A stretch of DNA of 64,000 nucleotides from Planktothrix sp. FACHB-1365. Lineage in GTDB: Bacteria > Cyanobacteriota > Cyanobacteriia > Cyanobacteriales > Microcoleaceae. Where the stretch lies: the NCBI RefSeq assembly GCF_014697575.1, contig NZ_JACJSC010000026.1, positions 1 to 64,000 of the forward strand, read 5' to 3'. Of the stretch, positions 46,952 through 54,630 are shown one piece after another (positions within the stretch are counted from its first letter, which is position 1; every line of letters starts with the position of its first letter). The notes below the pieces were generated by a model. That model saw only the letters and a list, made by a program, of their open reading frames with translations. It was not told the origin of the DNA and made no database searches. The position numbers and the translations under genes are program-made.

Positions 46952-47227
46952 ATGATTACTTTCTCCCTTCATAAGAAACTGGATATCCTCTGGCCGTTGC
47001 GTCAATGGATAGATGGATTAGAAATTTGCGATCGCAACTTCGCCCACCTGATCTGTCAACTGATCCCCGGTCAATGCCCCTTTGAACGAAACATCACGTT
47101 ATTACTCGGATGGACGTTACACATCCCTCCCCTGTGTAAGCTCAACCCTTTATACGATGAATTCGTTGCCCTGCGGTTCCGCGCCCTCACCTACCTCGCT
47201 GATGTTTGTGGCGAACAAGCCAGTTAA
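46952..47227 (+). CDS. Mo-dependent nitrogenase C-terminal domain protein
   Basis: This 91-residue protein begins MITFSLHKKLDILWPLRQWID and contains EICDRNFAHLICQLIPGQCPFERN, typical of the small cyanobacterial Mo-nitrogenase C-terminal domain family found between nifK and nifE. Its function is unknown. I chose the ATG at 46952; an open frame extends upstream into the hairpin repeat at 46865, which is not expected to be coding. Confidence 0.85.
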   Translation: MITFSLHKKLDILWPLRQWIDGLEICDRNFAHLICQLIPGQCPFERNITLLLGWTLHIPPLCKLNPLYDEFVALRFRALTYLADVCGEQAS

Positions 47228-47299
47228 AGATTGAGGCAGGGAATCAATGAAACCTCTGCCTTTTGCAATCACAGACAACCGACAACACACCCCTGTCCT

Positions 47300-48706
47300 A
47301 TGAAACTCACAAGCGCGAAAATTGCTGAATTGCTAACGGAAAAGGCTTGCGAACACAATCACAAAAAAGATGGCGACAAGAAGAATAAAGCGTGTAAGCA
47401 ACAAGCCCAACCCGGTGCCGCCCAAGGGGGTTGTGCCTTCGATGGTGCTAGTATTGCCCTGGTTCCGATTACCGATGTGGCTCATTTAGTACATGGCCCC
47501 ATTGCCTGTGCTGGGAACGCCTGGGGCAGTCGTGGCAGTTTGTCTTCCGGTTCCAAGCTTTACAAAATTGGCTTTACCACTGATTTAAGTGAGAATGATG
47601 TCATTTTTGGGGGTGAGAAAAAGCTTTATAAAGCCATTTTGGAAATTAAAAACCGTTATCAACCCGCAGCCGTTTTTGTTTATTCCACTTGTGTAACAGC
47701 CTTAATTGGTGATGACTTAGATGCGGTTTGTGAGGCGGCGAGTACAAAAGTTGGAATTCCTGTGATTCCGGTTCATTCTCCGGGTTTTGTGGGGAGTAAA
47801 AACTTAGGAAATCGGATTGGGGGAGAAACTTTATTAGACTATGTTGTCGGTACAGCCGAACCCGATTATACGACACCCTATGATATTAATTTAATCGGGG
47901 AATACAATATTGCTGGGGAAATGTGGGGCGTTCTTCCCTTATTTGAAAAGTTAGGAATTCGGGTTCTGGCTAAAATTACAGGGGATAGTCGTTACCAAGA
48001 AATCTGTACCGCCCATCGAGCCAAACTCAACGTCATGATTTGTTCTAAGGCGTTGATTAATATGGCGAGAAAAATGGAAGAAAAATATGGGATTCCCTAT
48101 TTGGAAGAATCCTTTTATGGCATTGATGACATGAATCGCTGTTTGCGAAACATTGCTCAAAAAATTGGGGACGCAGACTTACAAAACCGCACCGAACAAT
48201 TAATTGCTGAGGAAACAGCCAAGTTAGATGAACAACTGGCGCCTTATCGAGCTCGTTTAAAAGGAAAACGAGTCGTTCTGTACACAGGAGGGGTTAAAAG
48301 TTGGTCGATTATTTCCGCCGCTAAAGATTTAGGAATGGAAGTTGTCGCCACCAGCACGAAGAAAAGTACGGAAGAAGATAAGGCAAAAATTAAAGATTTG
48401 CTGGGCAAAGATGGCATCATGTTGGAAAAAGGAAATGCGGCTGAATTACTGAAAGTAATTGACAAAACAAAAGCAGATATGTTAATTGCAGGGGGACGAA
48501 ATCAATACACTGCTTTAAAAGCCAAAATTCCCTTTTTAGATATTAACCAAGAACGCCATCATCCCTATTCCGGTTATGTGGGAATGGTGGAAATGGCAAG
48601 GGAATTAGACGAAGCTTTATATAGCCCCATTTGGGAACAAATTCGTCAACCCGCCCCTTGGGAATTACGAATTACGAATTACGAATTACGAATAGCTGAT
48701 GACTGA
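47300..48706 (+). CDS. nifE: FeMo-cofactor scaffold NifE
   Basis: This 468-residue subunit is a NifD homologue. With NifN it forms the scaffold on which NifB-co matures to FeMo-co. Visible family features are [48 protein letters not shown] and [12 protein letters not shown] chose the ATG at 47300 ([12 protein letters not shown]), which fits other NifE proteins; the upstream 23 codons look non-coding. The last 14 codons and stop are made of GAATTAC and CTGATGA heptamers, so the C-terminus ([14 protein letters not shown]) is repeat-derived. Confidence 0.96.
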   Translation: MKLTSAKIAELLTEKACEHNHKKDGDKKNKACKQQAQPGAAQGGCAFDGASIALVPITDVAHLVHGPIACAGNAWGSRGSLSSGSKLYKIGFTTDLSENDVIFGGEKKLYKAILEIKNRYQPAAVFVYSTCVTALIGDDLDAVCEAASTKVGIPVIPVHSPGFVGSKNLGNRIGGETLLDYVVGTAEPDYTTPYDINLIGEYNIAGEMWGVLPLFEKLGIRVLAKITGDSRYQEICTAHRAKLNVMICSKALINMARKMEEKYGIPYLEESFYGIDDMNRCLRNIAQKIGDADLQNRTEQLIAEETAKLDEQLAPYRARLKGKRVVLYTGGVKSWSIISAAKDLGMEVVATSTKKSTEEDKAKIKDLLGKDGIMLEKGNAAELLKVIDKTKADMLIAGGRNQYTALKAKIPFLDINQERHHPYSGYVGMVEMARELDEALYSPIWEQIRQPAPWELRITNYELRIADD

Positions 48707-48780
48707 TGACTGATAACTGGTACAGACGCGCCATGGCGCGTCTCTACACTGATGACTGATAACTGATAACTGATAACTGT
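48662..48780. repeat. Composite repeat block spanning the nifE end and the nifE-nifN gap
   Basis: In order: a GAATTAC array (48662-48692), CTGATGA units (48695-48719), a palindrome of the GTAGAGACG family (48720-48747, with perfect core AGACGCGCCATGGCGCGTCT), then CTGATAA units up to about 48780, right before nifN. Three repeat families are stacked within 119 bases. Confidence 0.88.
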
Positions 48781-48783
48781 ATT

Positions 48784-50109
48784 ATGGCTACTGTAATTTC
48801 CCCTAAAAAACCGGTTGCGGTGAATCCGCTTAAACAATCTCAACCTTTGGGTGCAGCGTTAGCATTTTTAGGTTTAAAAGGAACAATGCCTTTGTTGCAT
48901 GGTTCCCAAGGTTGTACCGCCTTTGCTAAAGTTTTGCTGGTGCGACATTTCCGAGAAGCGATTCCGTTAAGTACAACGGCAATGACGGAAGTAAGTACAA
49001 TTTTAGGCGGAGAAGAAAATGTTGAAATTGCCATTTTAACGCTCTTAGAAAAGGCAAAACCAGACATTATTGGACTCTGTACAACCGGGTTAACAGAAAC
49101 ACGGGGGGATGATATGCAGGGCATCCTCAGAACCGTGAAACAAGAACATCCTGAATTAAAAGATTTTCCGATTGTTTTTGTTTCAACACCGGATTTTAAA
49201 GGGGCATTACAAGATGGTTATGCGGCTACAGTAGAAAGTATTATTCGGGAAATTCCGGTAGCAGGAGAAACTCAAAAAAATCAAGTCACGCTATTAGTGA
49301 GTTCTGCTTTTACACCCGGAGATGTTGAGGAAATTAAAGAAATTGTTACTGCTTTTGGATTTGATGCGATCGCTGTTCCTGACCTCTCAACATCTTTAGA
49401 GGGTCACTTATCAGATGGAGGCTATACTGCAACGACAACGGGGGGGACAACTTTAACGAATTTAAAACGGATTGGTTCCTCGAATTTTACCCTGGCTTTG
49501 GGAGAAAGTATGCGGGGGGCGGCGGAGATTTTACATCAACGTTTTGGGACTGAATATCAGGTATTTCCTCGGCTTACGGGATTAAAAGCGGTTGATGAAT
49601 TTTTAATGAAATTATCTCAGTTGAGTTCATCTCCGGTTCCTGAAAAATATTGTCGTCAACGTCGCCAATTACAGGATGCCATGTTAGACACTCACTTCTA
49701 TTTTGGTCGGAAGCGAGTTTGTTTAGCCCTTGAACCGGATTTACTGTATTCAACGAGTCTTTTTTTACAGGAAATGGGGGCAGAAATTCAAGCGGCAATT
49801 ACCACAACTCAATCCCCGTTACTTGACAAAATTCCCGTTGAATCTGTTATAATTGGTGACTTAGAAGACCTAGAAAATTTAGCGATCGCTTCTGATTTAT
49901 TAATCTCTAATTCTAATGCGAAAGGTGTGAGTGAAAAACTACACATTCCCCTTTATCGGCTAGGAATTCCCATCTTTGATCGCTTAGGAAATGGTTACTT
50001 TTCAACCGTAGGTTATCGGGGAAGTAAAGAATTTTTATTCAATTTAGGGAATCTGCTTCTGGAACAGGAAGAAAACAGCCATCATTCGTTGGGGTTTGAT
50101 CCCCCCTAA
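48784..50109 (+). CDS. nifN: FeMo-cofactor scaffold NifN
   Basis: This 441-residue NifK homologue partners NifE. Conserved residues lie in NPLKQSQPLGAALAFLGLKGTMPLLHGSQGCTAF and LCTTGLTETRGDDM. Length and start are typical. The ATG is preceded by repeat rather than a Shine-Dalgarno sequence. The 3' side has a CCCCCCTTAATAAGGGGGG palindrome. Confidence 0.96.
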   Translation: MATVISPKKPVAVNPLKQSQPLGAALAFLGLKGTMPLLHGSQGCTAFAKVLLVRHFREAIPLSTTAMTEVSTILGGEENVEIAILTLLEKAKPDIIGLCTTGLTETRGDDMQGILRTVKQEHPELKDFPIVFVSTPDFKGALQDGYAATVESIIREIPVAGETQKNQVTLLVSSAFTPGDVEEIKEIVTAFGFDAIAVPDLSTSLEGHLSDGGYTATTTGGTTLTNLKRIGSSNFTLALGESMRGAAEILHQRFGTEYQVFPRLTGLKAVDEFLMKLSQLSSSPVPEKYCRQRRQLQDAMLDTHFYFGRKRVCLALEPDLLYSTSLFLQEMGAEIQAAITTTQSPLLDKIPVESVIIGDLEDLENLAIASDLLISNSNAKGVSEKLHIPLYRLGIPIFDRLGNGYFSTVGYRGSKEFLFNLGNLLLEQEENSHHSLGFDPP

Positions 50110-50128
50110 CCCCCCTTAATAAGGGGGG
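50110..50128. repeat. CCCCCCTTAATAAGGGGGG palindrome after nifN
   Basis: This is a perfect inverted repeat that belongs to a common cyanobacterial intergenic family. Shorter or diverged copies lie at 50181-50197 and 50806-50838, so nifX is flanked by the family on both sides. Confidence 0.85.
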
Positions 50129-50180
50129 AACTGTACAGCTAAACTTCTTTAAGAAAGAAGAGAAACAGAACAATCAAAGT

Positions 50181-50197
50181 CCCCCTTAATAAGGGGG
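50181..50197. repeat. CCCCCTTAATAAGGGGG palindrome, second copy
   Basis: This perfect 17-base palindrome lies 53 bases after the first copy, in the nifN-nifX gap. Confidence 0.85.
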
Positions 50198-50273
50198 ATT
50201 TAGGGGGATCAAGTTTAAGGTAAAAACAGAAGTTTTAGGTTAACCCTTATCGTGCTATACACAGGAGAAAATC

Positions 50274-50675
50274 ATGAAAATTGCCTTTGCTACCAATGAT
50301 TCTGTTCATATTAATGCTCATTTTGGTTGGGCAAAACAATTGGCAGTTTATGAGGTTTCCACAGAAGGATATGAATTTGTTAATACTTTAACCTTTGATG
50401 GCGACCTCAAAGAGGATGGTAATGAGGATAAATTAGTTCCTAAATTAGAAGCTTTATCGGATTGTACAATTGTTTATGTTTCTGCGATCGGAGGCAGTGC
50501 CGCAGCGCGATTAATTCGCAAAAAAGTTACACCCGTAAAAGCCAGAAGTGAAGAAGATTTAATTACCGATATCCTCAATAAATTAGTCCAAACTTTAAAG
50601 GGTAATCCTCCCCCTTGGTTGCGAAAAGCACTCCAACAAAAGGAAAAAACATTTGAGGATTTCGAGGAGGAATAA
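50274..50675 (+). CDS. nifX: FeMo-cofactor carrier NifX
   Basis: This 133-residue protein of the NifX/NafY fold binds NifB-co and VK-cluster intermediates and hands them to NifEN. The start MKIAFATNDSVHINAHFGWAKQLAVYEV, the segment CTIVYVSAIGGSAAARLIR and the C-terminal PPWLRKALQ are typical. An ACAGGAG site precedes the ATG. It is followed by a gap with a CCCC/GGGG repeat before the DUF269 gene. Confidence 0.95.
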   Translation: MKIAFATNDSVHINAHFGWAKQLAVYEVSTEGYEFVNTLTFDGDLKEDGNEDKLVPKLEALSDCTIVYVSAIGGSAAARLIRKKVTPVKARSEEDLITDILNKLVQTLKGNPPPWLRKALQQKEKTFEDFEEE

Positions 50676-50805
50676 TTAGACATTAAGCTTTTTTGATGGA
50701 TGAAAAATAACTGTAGGGCTGGCATCCTGCCCAAAGTCCGTCAACAATTGCGCTAAAAGTAGGCACTCAAACCTGACTTCACGCGCTATCTGATCCCAGG
50801 TCAAT

Positions 50806-50838
50806 GATCCCCCCTAACCCTGCTTATTAAGGGGGGAA
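50806..50838. repeat. CCCCCC...TTATTAAGGGGGG repeat, third copy
   Basis: This diverged copy of the palindrome family has arms CCCCCC and GGGGGG around AACCCTGCTTATTAA, upstream of the DUF269 gene. Confidence 0.7.
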
Positions 50839-50890
50839 CAAGAAATCCAATTAACTTACAATATCCAACACAACACAGGAGAAAATAACA

Positions 50891-51349
50891 ATGACAACAG
50901 AAACCATCATATCCATCACAAACACTCCATTTTTGAAAGAATTAGTTCGCCAAATTCGAGCTCAAGATAGTATGGGTGTTTATCGGAGTTGGTCAGATGA
51001 ATTAATTCTGAAACCCTTAATCTTAACGAAAGAACAAAAACGTAAAATTTCTGTAGAAGGGGATGTGGAACCCATCACCCAATTAAGAATTACTGCGTTT
51101 TATCGAGCGATTGCAACTTTAGTAGAACAAGAAACTGGATTATTATGCCAAGTTGTGATTAACTTAAGCCATGAAGGATTCGGTTGGGCATTAGTATTTT
51201 CCGGTCATCTTTTAGTCGTTTCTAAAACCCTCAGAGATGCTCAACGTTTTGGCTATGAATCTATGGAAAAATTAGCAGCAGAAGGCGAAAAATTGACAAA
51301 ATCTGCTGTTGAATTAGCGACTAAATATCGAGAAGTCACTAACGCTTGA
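50891..51349 (+). CDS. NifX-associated nitrogen fixation protein (DUF269)
   Basis: This 152-residue protein matches the NifX-associated DUF269 family with FLKELVRQIRAQDSMGVYRSWSDELILKP, VINLSHEGFGWALVFSGHLLV and DAQRFGYESMEKL. It is conserved next to nifX in most diazotrophs, and its exact role in cofactor synthesis is unknown. An ACAGGAG site precedes the ATG. The gene end is followed by ATCAGTT heptamer repeats. Confidence 0.93.
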   Translation: MTTETIISITNTPFLKELVRQIRAQDSMGVYRSWSDELILKPLILTKEQKRKISVEGDVEPITQLRITAFYRAIATLVEQETGLLCQVVINLSHEGFGWALVFSGHLLVVSKTLRDAQRFGYESMEKLAAEGEKLTKSAVELATKYREVTNA

Positions 51350-51384
51350 AATCAGTGTTCAGTTATCAGTTATCAGTCATCAGT
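51350..51384. repeat. Heptamer repeat (ATCAGTT)n
   Basis: About four units directly follow the DUF269 gene. They are complementary to the array at 51440-51499 (55-base loop). Confidence 0.85.
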
Positions 51385-51439
51385 GAAGGTTGATAAGTTT
51401 TTGAAGAAAAACCCAATACAACAAACTCTTTCATGACAC

Positions 51440-51499
51440 TTGATAACTGGTAACTGATAACTGGTAACTGATAACTGTTAACTGATAACTGGTAACTGA
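51440..51499. repeat. Heptamer repeat (TGATAAC / TGGTAAC)n
   Basis: About eight alternating units extend to the ATG of the DUF683 gene. They form the right arm of the inverted pair with 51350-51384 and leave no Shine-Dalgarno sequence. Confidence 0.88.
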
Positions 51500-51500
51500 C

Positions 51501-51713
51501 ATGGTTCAAGCTGATTTAACCCTTGACGAATTAAAGACAAAAATTAAGCGTCTTAATAGTCAAGGTGGACAATTAAAAATGGAACTTCATGATTTAGCTG
51601 AAGGATTGCCAACGGATTTCGAGAATATTATGGAAGTTGCGGGCAGAACCTATCAACTTTATCGAGAGTTAGACAATCTCAAAAAGCAGCTAAAAGCACG
51701 GGAATCTCAATAG
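51501..51713 (+). CDS. DUF683 / CCE_0567 family small metalloprotein
   Basis: This 70-residue protein forms a helical hairpin or coiled coil (LTLDELKTKIKRLNSQGGQLKMELHDLAEGLP then NIMEVAGRTYQLYRELDNLKKQL). The family occurs in cyanobacterial nif clusters between the DUF269 gene and nifW. A homologue has been described as a metal-binding protein, but the physiological role is not known. It is followed 25 bases later by nifW. Confidence 0.9.
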   Translation: MVQADLTLDELKTKIKRLNSQGGQLKMELHDLAEGLPTDFENIMEVAGRTYQLYRELDNLKKQLKARESQ

Positions 51714-51738
51714 AAAATCTTTCACCCCCACCCTAATC

Positions 51739-52056
51739 ATGACCCAAGCCTTATCTGACTTTAAAAAGTTAATGGATGCAGAAGAATATTTCCAATTCTT
51801 CCAACTCCCCTTTGACGAGCAAATTGTCAATGTTAACCGTCTTCATATCTTGAAGAAATTCTCTCAATTAGTGGCTAAAATTGATGCAGCTTTTCCCGAT
51901 ATCGAACCTGAAGAAAAACTCAATCAGTATCGTGAAGCATTGCAACAAGCCTACAGCGTATTTTTAACTTCAACCGCAGTGGAGCAAAAACTCTTCAAGG
52001 TTTTCAACGAAAAGCCAAAAAATGTAGTTTTACTCTCAGAAATTGAGTCAGATTAA
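51739..52056 (+). CDS. nifW: Nitrogenase stabilising protein NifW
   Basis: This 105-residue protein matches NifW: FKKLMDAEEYFQFFQLPFDEQIVNVNRLHILKKFSQ. It is thought to protect the MoFe protein against oxygen or aid its maturation. It lies 11 bases before hesA, within the same transcript. Confidence 0.94.
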   Translation: MTQALSDFKKLMDAEEYFQFFQLPFDEQIVNVNRLHILKKFSQLVAKIDAAFPDIEPEEKLNQYREALQQAYSVFLTSTAVEQKLFKVFNEKPKNVVLLSEIESD

Positions 52057-52067
52057 GGAGGATTGAA

Positions 52068-52814
52068 ATGTTCAGCCTAACACCCACTGAGTTAGAACGT
52101 TATCAACGCCAAATCATGCTTCCCGGTTTTGGGGAAGAAGCCCAAAATAAACTTCGTACCAGCACTGTTTTAGTGACAGGTGTGGGAGGGTTAGGAGGAA
52201 CAGCAGCCCTTTATTTAGCAGTTGCAGGAATTGGACGGTTAATATTAGTTAGAGGTGGTAATTTACGCCGAGATGATATGAACCGCCAAGTTTTGATGAC
52301 AGAAGATTGGGTGGGGAAACCTCGAATTGAGAAAGCGAAAGAAACCCTGACTGCAATTAACCCGGATGTGGAAATTGAGGCTATTCCTGAATATGTAACA
52401 GCATCTAATGTTGATTCGTTAGTGTTACAAGCTGATATCACCTTAGACTGTGCCCATAACTTTGTAGAACGGGATTTATTAAATGCAGCTTGTGTCCGTT
52501 GGCAAAAGCCTATGGTGGAAGCAGCCATGAACGGGATGGAAGCATATTTAACAACAATTATTCCCGGTAAAACCCCTTGCTTATCTTGTTTATTTCCTGA
52601 AAAACCGGAATGGGATAAACGGGGTTTTGGGGTGTTAGGTGCGGTTTCTGGAACCCTTGCTTGTTTAACTGCATTAGAAGCAATTAAGGTGATTACAGGG
52701 CTTGGACAACCCTTATTTTCTCACCTGTTAATGATGGATTTAGGGACTTTGAATTTCTCTAAACTTCACACCTATCATGATCGCCATTGTCCGGTTTGTG
52801 GCACACAAAAATAG
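52068..52814 (+). CDS. hesA: HesA family ThiF/MoeB-like protein
   Basis: This 248-residue E1-like adenylating enzyme has the nucleotide motif VLVTGVGGLGGTAALYLAVAGIG, the conserved NRQVLM with the arginine finger, and zinc-binding cysteine pairs CLSCLFP and CPVCGTQ. HesA supports nitrogenase activity, and a role in cofactor or Mo delivery is inferred. An AAGGAGG site precedes the ATG. It is followed by hesB after 33 bases. Confidence 0.94.
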   Translation: MFSLTPTELERYQRQIMLPGFGEEAQNKLRTSTVLVTGVGGLGGTAALYLAVAGIGRLILVRGGNLRRDDMNRQVLMTEDWVGKPRIEKAKETLTAINPDVEIEAIPEYVTASNVDSLVLQADITLDCAHNFVERDLLNAACVRWQKPMVEAAMNGMEAYLTTIIPGKTPCLSCLFPEKPEWDKRGFGVLGAVSGTLACLTALEAIKVITGLGQPLFSHLLMMDLGTLNFSKLHTYHDRHCPVCGTQK

Positions 52815-52847
52815 TTGATCTATTGATTCAATTTAGGAGGTTTGACC

Positions 52848-53219
52848 ATGATTAATTTAACGGAAAAAGCGGCTTTTAGGCTTCGGGCTTTTCTAAGAGC
52901 AAAAGGATCTTCAGATGAAGCGGCTACTCCTAGAGGCGTAAGGCTTTCTGTTGCCGATGGAGGATGTAGCGGTTATGAATATAAAATGGATATTACCAGT
53001 CAACCTCACTCTGATGATGTGGTAATTGAACAGGATTCTGTACTATTTTATATTGACCTGAAGAGTGCCCCTTTATTAGAAGGATTAGAGATTGATTTCA
53101 TTGATGGTTTAATGGAGTCTGGATTTAAGTTTTCTAATCCGAATGCTTCGGATAGTTGTGGCTGTGGCAAATCTTTCAAAGCTGGGGATTGTACCCCTGC
53201 TGCGGTTCCTTGCAGTTAA
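52848..53219 (+). CDS. hesB: Iron-sulfur assembly protein HesB (A-type carrier)
   Basis: This 123-residue A-type carrier has the three conserved cysteines: one in DGGCSGYEYKM and two in SDSCGCGKSF. It carries clusters to nitrogenase proteins. I chose the ATG at 52848 because AGGAGG ends seven bases before it; an in-frame TTG at 52842 would add two residues. The N-terminal insertion (SSDEAATPRG) is slightly longer than in IscA. Confidence 0.93.
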   Translation: MINLTEKAAFRLRAFLRAKGSSDEAATPRGVRLSVADGGCSGYEYKMDITSQPHSDDVVIEQDSVLFYIDLKSAPLLEGLEIDFIDGLMESGFKFSNPNASDSCGCGKSFKAGDCTPAAVPCS

Positions 53220-53258
53220 TTTTTTGGTACTTCTACATACATTATAAGGTGTAAAAAC

Positions 53259-53561
53259 ATGGGAACAACTTATCAAGTTCGCTTACAAAGCAAAAAGTAT
53301 GGATTGGATACTGTGATTGATGTCGATGAGGATACTTATATTCTTAAAGCCGCTGAGGAGAACGGAATAGAATTACCTTTCTCTTGTTCTGCGGGTTCCT
53401 GTTCGAGTTGTGTGGGAAAAGTCATTGAAGGGGAAATTGATCAATCTGAACAAAATTTTCTGGATGATGAACAAATAGAAAAAGGATTTGTTCTCCTTTG
53501 TGTTGCATATCCTCGTTCAAATTGTACCATTCGTACCCATCAGGAAGCGTATTTAGTCTAA
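53259..53561 (+). CDS. fdxH: Nif-linked 2Fe-2S ferredoxin FdxH
   Basis: This 100-residue plant-type ferredoxin has the cluster motif CSAGSCSSC and a fourth cysteine in [10 protein letters not shown]. The position after hesB and the basic and divergent residues near the cluster fit FdxH, the electron donor to NifH. It is followed by a GTAGGGGTT repeat and an unknown gene. Confidence 0.95.
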   Translation: MGTTYQVRLQSKKYGLDTVIDVDEDTYILKAAEENGIELPFSCSAGSCSSCVGKVIEGEIDQSEQNFLDDEQIEKGFVLLCVAYPRSNCTIRTHQEAYLV

Positions 53562-53564
53562 GTT

Positions 53565-53624
53565 TGTAGGGGTTGGGTTGCCCAACCCTCTAGGGGATCT
53601 GGGTTAGAAAACTCAACCCCTACA
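53565..53624. repeat. GTAGGGGTT...AACCCCTACA intergenic repeat after fdxH
   Basis: The outer arms TGTAGGGGTTGGGTT and CAACCCCTACA enclose a GGTTGCCCAACC hairpin. It is closely similar to the element at 34615-34672 in the other nif arm. Confidence 0.85.
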
Positions 53625-53655
53625 ATCTCAAATTACTCTCAATCTCTAACTTCCC

Positions 53656-53997
53656 ATGATTAGTCAAGAGCTAATTACCCAAGAATTTATTCAAGTTGTG
53701 AAGCGTGAATATCCTAACACCGGACAACTTTTGGATAACTGTTATGTTAAAGTTCTCGATTTTTCAGTGAAACGGCTAGAAAAACGATTCTACTACGTTG
53801 CAGTTTATTGCCCTAAAACTTTAATTTCAGAATTGCGATCGCAATCCCATTTGTTCAAAGAAATTGCTGAAAATATGGGATTGATGGATGTTGTTTTTAT
53901 TAAATCTAATAACCTACTCCGAGATCCTCTTTCTAAAATTAAACAAGATTATCCTCGATTATGGTTAGAACTCCATTCAGTTATCTCCCCTTTCTAA
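53656..53997 (+). CDS. Unrecognised small protein at the end of the nif arm, 113 residues
   Basis: This soluble 113-residue protein starts MISQELITQEFIQVVKREYP and contains a helical half followed by VKVLDFSVKRLEKRFYYVAVYCPKTLISELRS. I recognise no family. Its position behind fdxH, same strand and a shared terminator at 53998-54039 suggest it is transcribed with the nif genes. No Shine-Dalgarno site is visible. It could be a nitrogenase accessory factor, but this is only from context. Confidence 0.65.
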   Translation: MISQELITQEFIQVVKREYPNTGQLLDNCYVKVLDFSVKRLEKRFYYVAVYCPKTLISELRSQSHLFKEIAENMGLMDVVFIKSNNLLRDPLSKIKQDYPRLWLELHSVISPF

Positions 53998-54039
53998 AGT
54001 CCGTTGAAAAGCCCCCGTTTTCAGGGAGCTTTGAGGACT
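53998..54039. terminator. Bidirectional terminator between the nif arm and the molbindin gene
   Basis: The outer stem is AGTCC/GGACT and the inner stem is AAAGCCCCC/GGGAGCTTT. It lies exactly between convergent genes (nif arm, plus; molbindin, minus). T runs are short. Confidence 0.7.
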
Positions 54040-54056
54040 ATTTGAAGTCTTGACCT

Positions 54057-54266
54057 TTATTCAATACCCACCATCACGTCAGTTGATTTGATAACGGCAT
54101 AAACTTCTGTTCCATCTGTAAGCCCTAAACTTTCAGCCGAGGATTTTGTAATAATAGAGACGATTTCGACTCCCGGTGAAATCTCAATTACAACTTCCGT
54201 ATTCACTGCCCCGACTGTCAATTGTTTGACAGTTCCCTTGAGAGAATTACGAGCACTAATTTTCAT
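54057..54266 (-). CDS. Molbindin (TOBE/Mop domain) molybdate-binding protein
   Basis: This 69-residue single Mop domain starts MKISARNSLKGTVKQLTVGAVNTEVVIEI, the classic molbindin signature. It binds molybdate or tungstate and is thought to buffer or store it in the cytoplasm. It is convergent with the nif arm and divergent from modA, which supports a role in supplying molybdenum for FeMo-co. Confidence 0.93.
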   Translation of the reverse strand: MKISARNSLKGTVKQLTVGAVNTEVVIEISPGVEIVSIITKSSAESLGLTDGTEVYAVIKSTDVMVGIE

Positions 54267-54457
54267 GGGTATAGCCTCTTGAGTCTAAATATTGTATTAA
54301 TCTGAAGTAAGTGTTCAACAGTAAATTTAATGTCCTTATGTTAAAGTTTCGTGCTCCTATCTGGATACTAGCTTTTAGGACTTTTCGTTTATTGATGATG
54401 ATCTCTTACTCGATTATTATTCTACAATAACACCTGATTTTTGCCAATCTATATATT

Positions 54458-54487
54458 TTTTATTTAAAAGGTATTTTTTAAATAAAA
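54458..54487. repeat. AT-rich 12-bp inverted repeat upstream of modA
   Basis: TTTTATTTAAAA (54458-54469) and its exact complement TTTTAAATAAAA (54476-54487) are separated by GGTATT. It lies 21 bases upstream of the NtcA-type site, so it could be an operator. In such AT-rich DNA it may also be chance. Confidence 0.55.
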
Positions 54488-54508
54488 ACACAAACAAAAT
54501 ATAAAATT

Positions 54509-54552
54509 GTATTGGTTTATACATCTTTTGATTAAAATCAATATACTATAAT
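54509..54552 (+). promoter_or_regulatory. Candidate NtcA-activated promoter of modA
   Basis: GTATTGGTTTATAC (54509-54522) matches GTAN8TAC. It is followed after 24 bases by a perfect -10 box TATAAT (54547-54552); an alternative TATACT lies at 19 bases. The predicted start gives a leader of about 70 bases before the modA ATG. Confidence 0.55.
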
Positions 54553-54630
54553 CAATTGTAGAATTAAAAACGGCTCTCAAAATCTCAGTTTTTATTCTTC
54601 AAATCCAGCAGTTTCTAATATTTTACTAAA

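Larger units (their letters stand above)
54267..54630. promoter_or_regulatory. Divergent region between the molbindin gene and modA
   Basis: This 364-base AT-rich region holds promoters for both genes. It contains a perfect 12-bp inverted repeat TTTTATTTAAAA/TTTTAAATAAAA at 54458-54487 and the NtcA-type promoter at 54509-54552. Confidence 0.6.
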
